Of a stretch of DNA of 64,000 bases, positions 58,778 through 64,000 are shown piece after piece (the first letter of the stretch is position 1; the number at the start of each line of letters is the position of its first letter). The translations under genes and the position numbers were made by a program. The notes beneath the pieces were generated by a model. That model made no database searches, was not told the DNA's origin, and was given only the letters and a program-made list of their open reading frames with translations. Source of the stretch: Cerrena zonata (taxonomy: Eukaryota > Basidiomycota > Agaricomycetes > Polyporales > Cerrenaceae); NCBI GenBank assembly GCA_038087015.1, contig JASBNA010000032.1:460138-524137 (forward strand), written 5' to 3'.

Positions 58778-61528
58778 ATGCCCAAACACTCCTCCTCCTT
58801 CCCCTACATTCCCGCTTCGGCCCCCACCTCCCCCGCCGTCACACGCAAGTCTGAGCGCAATCCTCCTGCGACCCCGCAGCGTTCCCTTCCCCGCCCAAGC
58901 GTTCGACACTTCCAATCGCCTTATACGCCCATCACAACCCTCTCGACACCCTACACGCCGATAAGCCTTCGATCTGCACCGTCATCGAATGGTTCCAGCC
59001 TGGCCACCCCCGCATCCGCAACTGGCAACAACCGGCGTCTCTCGCTGAACCTGTCTCCCGAGGTCAGTTTCCAAGCAAAAACAGCAAGCAAAAAGAGCCT
59101 CGCAGATATCGCCGATAACTGGAGGAACCGTGCGAATGAGAATGGAATCAAAGTTGAATCGAGTGAAGACTCTCAGTATCTTGACGATGATGAAGGTACA
59201 CTCTTCGCGCTTTGAACCTTTCCCACCCCGCTCATTATATGCATGAAAATTAGCCGAACTAGACAATTCCAGCTTCTTCTCCGACGACAAAGGTATAATC
59301 TTTTGTGATCACGCCTTTGTACCTTCCGCTAACAGCTATGTCAGTTCTCCTTCCAGCTCCATTTTTATCGACGCAGCGTCGTGCCCGTGCTTTCTCCCAT
59401 GCACCCGCTCCTGTTCATTCACCTCTTTCACAGATACCCAACCCATCGCAGTTCTCGACCCCAGGGAGAATGACCATGGCACAAACGCTTGCTCTTTCAC
59501 CAGCTTTTCTGAACACCCCACCATCCAACCCAGCGCTTGTCAACAAATTCAGGCTGCGAGGCAGTGTGACAGACCCTGCACAACCGCGTCGTAGAGCCAC
59601 ATTCGGACAGGTGAGTGTGACGAGCTCATGAAGCGAGCTGTAAAGTTTGATGTCATCTAGTTACAGAACAGGGACCTATGCGACATCGATGAGGATGAAT
59701 ATACACCTTATCCTCAAGTATACCCCTCTGTCGCATCTCAAACTCTTCCACTCGCGTTCCAGGATTCTTTTGATTATAGCAATATGTCGGATTCATTCTC
59801 GTTCTTCAACAACATCCCCGAAACCTACGAGGAGATTAAACCTGTCACAGTTCCTGAGACAGAACCTTCTCTCTCTTGTTCTGTTTGTGGTCAAGCAAAT
59901 GGGGTACTTGCATTGCTAGATCCATGTTCTCATCCGCTTTGTTCTGCCTGCTTAACGAGTGCCCTGAACATTGTTGGTGAGAAAGACATGGAGTGTGCGG
60001 TCTGTAACGCGAAAGTCGATGACTTCAAGTTACAAAACTTTGGTGGCGTACCTGCGACCAAGCCTAAACCGCAGCGGGTAAATGAAGGCGCATATAACCA
60101 GAATTTTGCATTCATGGACAACGGCTTCGAGGATTTCATTGATCGAGCACAAGGTGCCTCCACGCCTATTGCTGGCACACGTTCATCTCGCCGAAAATCA
60201 GGCAAAGCAGACGAGAGTGTTGTCCTTCGAATTGACAACGTCCCGTGGGTAAGTACATCCCAAACATGTGCTGTTCACTACCTGAGGCTTATGATGTACC
60301 TCATACACCCTTTAGGATATCACACCGCCGGTTATTGCCGCTTGGTTGAAGCACCCCGTAGATCGTGTGCATGTCCTCCTCGACCGCAAAGGGAAGACAC
60401 TCAGCCATGCATATGCCGAGATGCGCTCCCCTGATGCCGCGAAGGCCGCCTTACGCGGTACTCAAAACAGCGTTCTCGGACGAGGCAAGAGAGCTAGAGG
60501 TGTCACTGTGACGAGGAGCAATCAAGAGGAGTTGATGAGAGCGGTAAGTTGTGACTTTGCATGACATCTAGCTAGGGTACTGATCGACGAGATACCCTAT
60601 CATGTTGTTGACATCATATAGCTCTTCCCTTCATGGCAGGGCAACTTTGATGGTACTCGCCCTTCGCTGGCCGGCTTGAATAACGAGCATGTTATCTCAA
60701 CTCTGCAGCAAGGGCTAATCAGCGATTCGGAGATGAAGGCTCTTTTGCATCTCATCAAATCTCCAGACGTAAGTGTTGATTCTTTCCAGTGCTTCAATTC
60801 TCTAACAGTTGTACGTTTATAGAGCCATTTCCTAAAAGTTCCTTCCCTACCGTTCCATTCCTTGATGAGCATCCTTTCCAAGTTCCCTACCGATGAGGAT
60901 TCAAGAGTCTTTTGGTCTAGTTCACTTCGTGACTCGATGTATGGTAAGTCACTTTCGCCTCGATTTTAGTTGATGTAATCCTAATTGCCTAATTTCAAGA
61001 TATCACTCATGGTATGCCGAATCCTTATGAAATGATTACCGCCCCGTTGATATATAACATTTTTTTCTTCCAGCTGCCGTTGAAGTGCTCCTCACTCGTG
61101 TGGAAGACAATCCTTTCTCGGAATGGGCAGGTCTCTTGGCTCAACTTCTGCGCTCGGCCATGGACTGCCACGGTAAGCCATCAGGCCGCTCCATCTATTT
61201 CAGAAAAACTACTTAACTATTCAATTCCGTAGCATTTACTGCCGAACAGATGGGTCGACTTTCTGATATAGTCGAAACCGTTCTACCTCAGTCGACTTCT
61301 TCTCCTCGGAGCTCCCGTACTGCTACCCGCACTCCTGACTCTATGCAGTTCACGCCCGAGCTAGAGTCTCCCCCACCCATTCGCATCTCGAATGGAAAAG
61401 TGAATGATATTCATCAAGTCTATGATGGCGAAGAGAACATACCTGATTTCGGCGACATCGCAAAAGAGTTCGGCGTTGAGGCCCATTTGGTCGAAGCGTT
61501 GGCACACCGACTTTCCAGACTCTCTTAA
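58778..61528 (+). CDS. RING-finger plus RNA-recognition-motif protein
   Basis: Ten exons (58778-59195, 59254-59292, 59336-59610, 59661-60248, 60316-60543, 60622-60768, 60823-60943, 61000-61011, 61074-61172, 61233-61528) give 740 residues. The first 240 residues are Pro/Ser/Thr-rich. A C3HC4-like zinc finger follows near residue 316-362 (CSVCGQ, PCSHPLCSACLTSALN, MECAVCNAKVDDF). An RRM runs about 431-510 (VVLRIDNVPWDITPPVI, LSHAYAEMRSPDAAKAALRG, GRGKRARGVTVTRS). The rest is helical with no known domain. Likely an RNA-binding E3 ligase or adaptor; targets unknown. One exon is only 12 nt. Exon 4 has two acceptors 6 nt apart (59661 or 59667) that would add or drop Leu-Gln. Confidence 0.88.
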
Positions 61529-62387
61529 GTCTACTGGCTCTCGCCGTCAGCTCGTTCTGAGCGTTTAGTCCTGCTGTTTCATCTTGCAAACTCTCGCAAA
61601 TCTCCCAAGCTTTCAAACTCTATGCATGCATTCGTCATCCACGGCTTTCTTTTCGATCATCTTCATGGTGTTGTTCATCACAGGATCCCATAATGTTATA
61701 AACTATAAACGCGGACTGTTTACCCTTTTTTATTCTTCAATTTCAATTGGCATATGCTGCGCATTTCCACTCCGTTGTCGGCTTTACGTACCATTTCCGC
61801 TTTCCATTCGCACCTTACGACCTTCACGAAATCCTCGCATCGTTTCATACCACCCTCGAAACCCGCTATCCTGTTTACTCGTCGTCCTCCATCATCCAGC
61901 TCTCTATGTTACTTGCCTATGTTTATCCATTCACACCTTCATGTTATCCTCTGTTTCAAAAGCTCTCCTTGCCCCCCACTGTCGTTGTCTTATAGCTAGA
62001 ATTCGTTGTCCCAGTTGTTCTTCTCAGCCCGGTTTCGCTCTGTCCCTTTGTGCATTGTGTATTTTGCTCTGGAATTGTGCCACCCCCCTCGTCGTCTTTA
62101 TCGTTGTCGTTGATCAGAGCTTTTTTTTTCGTTGCAGTCGTTGATATCGAACACATGGTTTATGTTAAAGTGTCTACTTGTCCGTTAGTTGATGTGTGTA
62201 GTCCAGGATATTGTTGGAACTTGAAACTTGATGTATGGTTTTCAGAACCTTTGGACTGAAACTACTGGTGTGAGCGTGAAATACTATCGAGTGAGTTATT
62301 GGGTATAGGTGGGCTTGCGAGTCGAGGGCGTAGGGTCCGAAAGTTGAGGGCGGTCGCTCGGATTATAGCTTTGAAGAGAAACTCTCG
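61529..62387. other. 3' region of RING-RRM gene and spacer
   Basis: Very pyrimidine-rich on the plus strand, which explains a stop-free frame of 186 codons (61584-62144) of biased Cys/Leu/Ser composition. I regard that as compositional, not coding. Nothing else seen before the tRNA. Confidence 0.5.
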
Positions 62388-62471
62388 GTCCTTGTCGATT
62401 AGTGGTTAGATCATCACGTTGTGGTTAATCACAATTCCGTGAAGACGGAGGCTCGAATCCTCCCTGGGACA
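62388..62471 (+). tRNA. tRNA-His (GTG) with 12-nt intron
   Basis: Cloverleaf read by hand. Acceptor GTCCTTG (62388-62394) pairs with CTGGGAC (62464-62470) with one T-T mismatch and one wobble. The D-arm is GAT/ATC around TAGTGGTTAG. The anticodon stem TCACG/CGTGA is perfect and the loop starts TTGTGG. A 12-nt intron follows position 37 and contains CACAA, which can pair with the anticodon region as in other tRNA introns. The T-arm GGAGG/CCTCC is perfect, loop CTCGAAT; its first base (position 54) is C instead of T. A B-box-like GGCTCGAATCC is present. Discriminator A is at 62471. The deviations leave room for a decayed copy. Confidence 0.72.
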
Positions 62472-62474
62472 GTC

Positions 62475-62480
62475 TTTTTT
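62475..62480 (+). terminator. RNA polymerase III terminator
   Basis: Six T residues start 4 nt after the tRNA end, the standard pol III stop. Confidence 0.65.
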
Positions 62481-63708
62481 CCTACCCGAATTTCAACTGA
62501 ATTTTATTCCTCATCCTTTTAGGCTTTGATTCCCATCTGTGGGTACCGGCGATTCACATACAGTAATTACCAACATAAGTACCATTGCAGTGACCATACT
62601 GTCATGACAGCGGTGAGTATCTCTATCTTCATGTTTCCATTTTAAGCTGATTGTGTTTCCGGTGTAATAGCTTTGAGTCTTTGGCTTTTCCTAGGGCGTA
62701 TAACGTGTCCCTGCACTCCGTGCTACATCATGGAATAGTACACTTTGAACATAGTGGCGCAATTCCTGCGACTTATGGTTATGATATATACCCTCAGTCT
62801 GGCCGAGATGTGATGCCCCTTACTGACTCAATCATTCAATACCGCCCTTTGTAGATATCTCATACTAGTCCCAGTCGACTAGTTGATTCCGCGAACCGGT
62901 CGGAATCTCTCAGATCACCGCTGGTGATTATAGTAAGTGTATGACCGAGAAGTCAATATCATCAGGCGCGAGACTTTGTGCTTGCATCCACACTGCTCCG
63001 ACCCTATACCCTGTTGACGATACGTGAAAGGTTATGATGCTGCACTGAGCTGCAACGTTTATGGCAGAGCTCGGTGAACCCGGAACCAACCCGAAACCCT
63101 AGTATCTGCACTCTGCTGAGTTAGGAACTTGAATAACTAGCCGACCATACTGATGAGGAACTGCACCCGTGGTGACCGGATGCTGTGGTGCGGGGTGATA
63201 GGGTGAAATACGCTGCAGTGTGTACGTTCACGTTGACGCGAACTCGAATTGTATGAGTTGGTGAAGCTGTGCAACATACCGAAACGGTTCATGTTGTCAA
63301 TGTTCGGCGTCTCTTTCGGCCAACAACCCAAATTCTATTGTCCTTACTCGCATGAGAACAGCCATATATCTTACTGCATCTTTCCTTCCATATTCCCTTC
63401 TACGTCCATGCTTTCGCCTAACGTTTAGGTACGATATGCTTCACCTTGACTAATTGCTTGTATGTTGTGCATCGGCGTGGGAGTCAACCCTAGTCAGGTA
63501 AAGCAGGTTGTAGGCAAAGCATACAAGCCTGAACTGATGCGATATTAGCTTTCTTCAGTGCAGTGACAGGCACCGATATGGCCGAGGTGTTTTAAAATCG
63601 GGCGGTGACCTAGGAGGCGAGCACTGAGGCAGTACAACGATGCAATGGTCTACTTCAAGTTCCATCAACCTCGTTGGCGCCTTGCTTCTCCGTATATGAA
63701 ATGAGAAG
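62481..63708. other. Intergenic region
   Basis: No open frame above about 70 codons and no family match. Right end is the promoter of the secreted-protein gene. Confidence 0.5.
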
Positions 63709-63716
63709 TATAAATA
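63709..63716 (+). promoter_or_regulatory. TATA box of the right-edge gene
   Basis: TATAAATA lies 94 nt upstream of the ATG at 63810, followed by a pyrimidine-rich leader, the usual layout of strongly expressed fungal secreted-protein genes. Confidence 0.6.
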
Positions 63717-63809
63717 CGCTCAAGCTACATTGTCTTACCTCACTTCTTGTTTCCCCTTCTCCTCCCCCTTTTAATCTTTTCCTCCCATTTCTCCTTCTTA
63801 CTATTTACG

Positions 63810-63953
63810 ATGCAGTCACGAATCTCCACATTCCTCCTTGCACTTGGATTGAGCGTTGCAGTCTTTGCTCAAGACGACTTCGCAGCGAAGGTATCCCAAT
63901 TGCGGTCGGCAACCGGTGCCGTCGAACGGATAAAACTGTTGCAAGACAATGAG
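63810..63953 (+). CDS. Secreted protein, first exon only (cupin-like?)
   Basis: Partial gene cut by the window end. The 48 codons of exon one end at a GTACGT donor (63954). Residues 1-20, MQSRISTFLLALGLSVAVFA, form a clear signal peptide with cleavage likely before QDD. The mature start, VSQLRSATGAVERIKLLQDN, resembles the N-terminus of secreted spherulin-like cupins of basidiomycetes, where a leucine-rich helix precedes a DFVFDF-like motif. That next motif would lie beyond the window, so the family call is tentative. The TATA box and leader support the start. Confidence 0.75.
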
Positions 63954-64000
63954 GTACGTGAATAATTACACCGTATTTCTGCTTGCATCTCACCAGGATA

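Noticed and set aside
61584..62144. Stop-free plus-strand frame of 186 codons downstream of the RING-RRM gene
   Set aside because: Composition is extremely Cys/Leu/Ser-rich because the strand is pyrimidine-rich; two other frames are also long there; no domain. Likely a 3' untranslated region.

Overview
The window looks like nuclear DNA of a filamentous basidiomycete, most likely an Agaricomycete. Nearly every gene is broken by introns of about 50-60 nt with GT-AG ends. GC content is close to one half. The gene set includes an EPL1/NuA4 subunit, an F-box/leucine-rich protein of the mushroom type, a secreted WSC-DUF1996 protein, a cupin-like secreted protein, a furry/PAG1 homologue and a Ure2-type glutathione transferase. 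I rebuilt the exon structures by hand from splice sites, reading phase and family alignment remembered from general knowledge. No search was run.

Layout. 1-4.2 kb (+): Ure2-like GST, a J-like-domain protein, TFIIA small subunit TOA2. 4.8-10.7 kb (-): F-box protein with a broken frame, then an APH/AIM9-like kinase-fold protein. 10.4-14.5 kb: gene-poor. 14.5-19.1 kb (+): EPL1 and a CBS-domain protein. 19.7-28.0 kb (-): a multi-pass membrane receptor-like protein, a PTEN/TEP1 phosphatase and the proteasome subunit RPN1. 28.3-29.7 kb (+): a LYC1-like acetyltransferase, divergent from RPN1. 29.8-38.6 kb (-): a hydantoinase/oxoprolinase-DUF917 fusion, an amidase, and a small conserved acidic protein. 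39.4-48.5 kb (+): a divergent cyclophilin and the 2368-residue PAG1/MOR2/furry protein. 48.8-53.8 kb (-): MLH1 and a secreted WSC-DUF1996 protein. 53.8-56.7 kb: gene-poor. 56.7-58.3 kb (-): a Ser-rich basic protein. 58.8-61.5 kb (+): a RING+RRM protein. 62.4 kb (+): an intron-containing tRNA-His-like gene. 63.8 kb (+): the first exon of a secreted protein cut by the window edge.

Most genes are housekeeping: transcription (TOA2, EPL1), proteolysis (RPN1), mismatch repair (MLH1), phosphoinositide signalling (PTEN) and polarity (PAG1). The clearest local functional pairing is the amidase next to the hydantoinase-DUF917 gene, both on the minus strand and both acting on amide bonds.

The strongest cross-cutting observation is technical. 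Four separate genes (F-box, RPN1, LYC1-like, MLH1) each need exactly one extra base, in a short homopolymer, to restore family-conserved reading. Because RPN1 is essential in yeast, this points to assembly indel errors rather than real pseudogenes. I see no transposon, CRISPR array or clearly novel multi-gene system. Other points of interest are a GC-AG intron, several microexons of 11-18 nt, stop-free introns whose retention keeps frame, promoter motif pairs at MLH1 and RPN1, an acidic insert inside the PTEN phosphatase domain, and a cyclophilin lacking the usual drug-contact residues.
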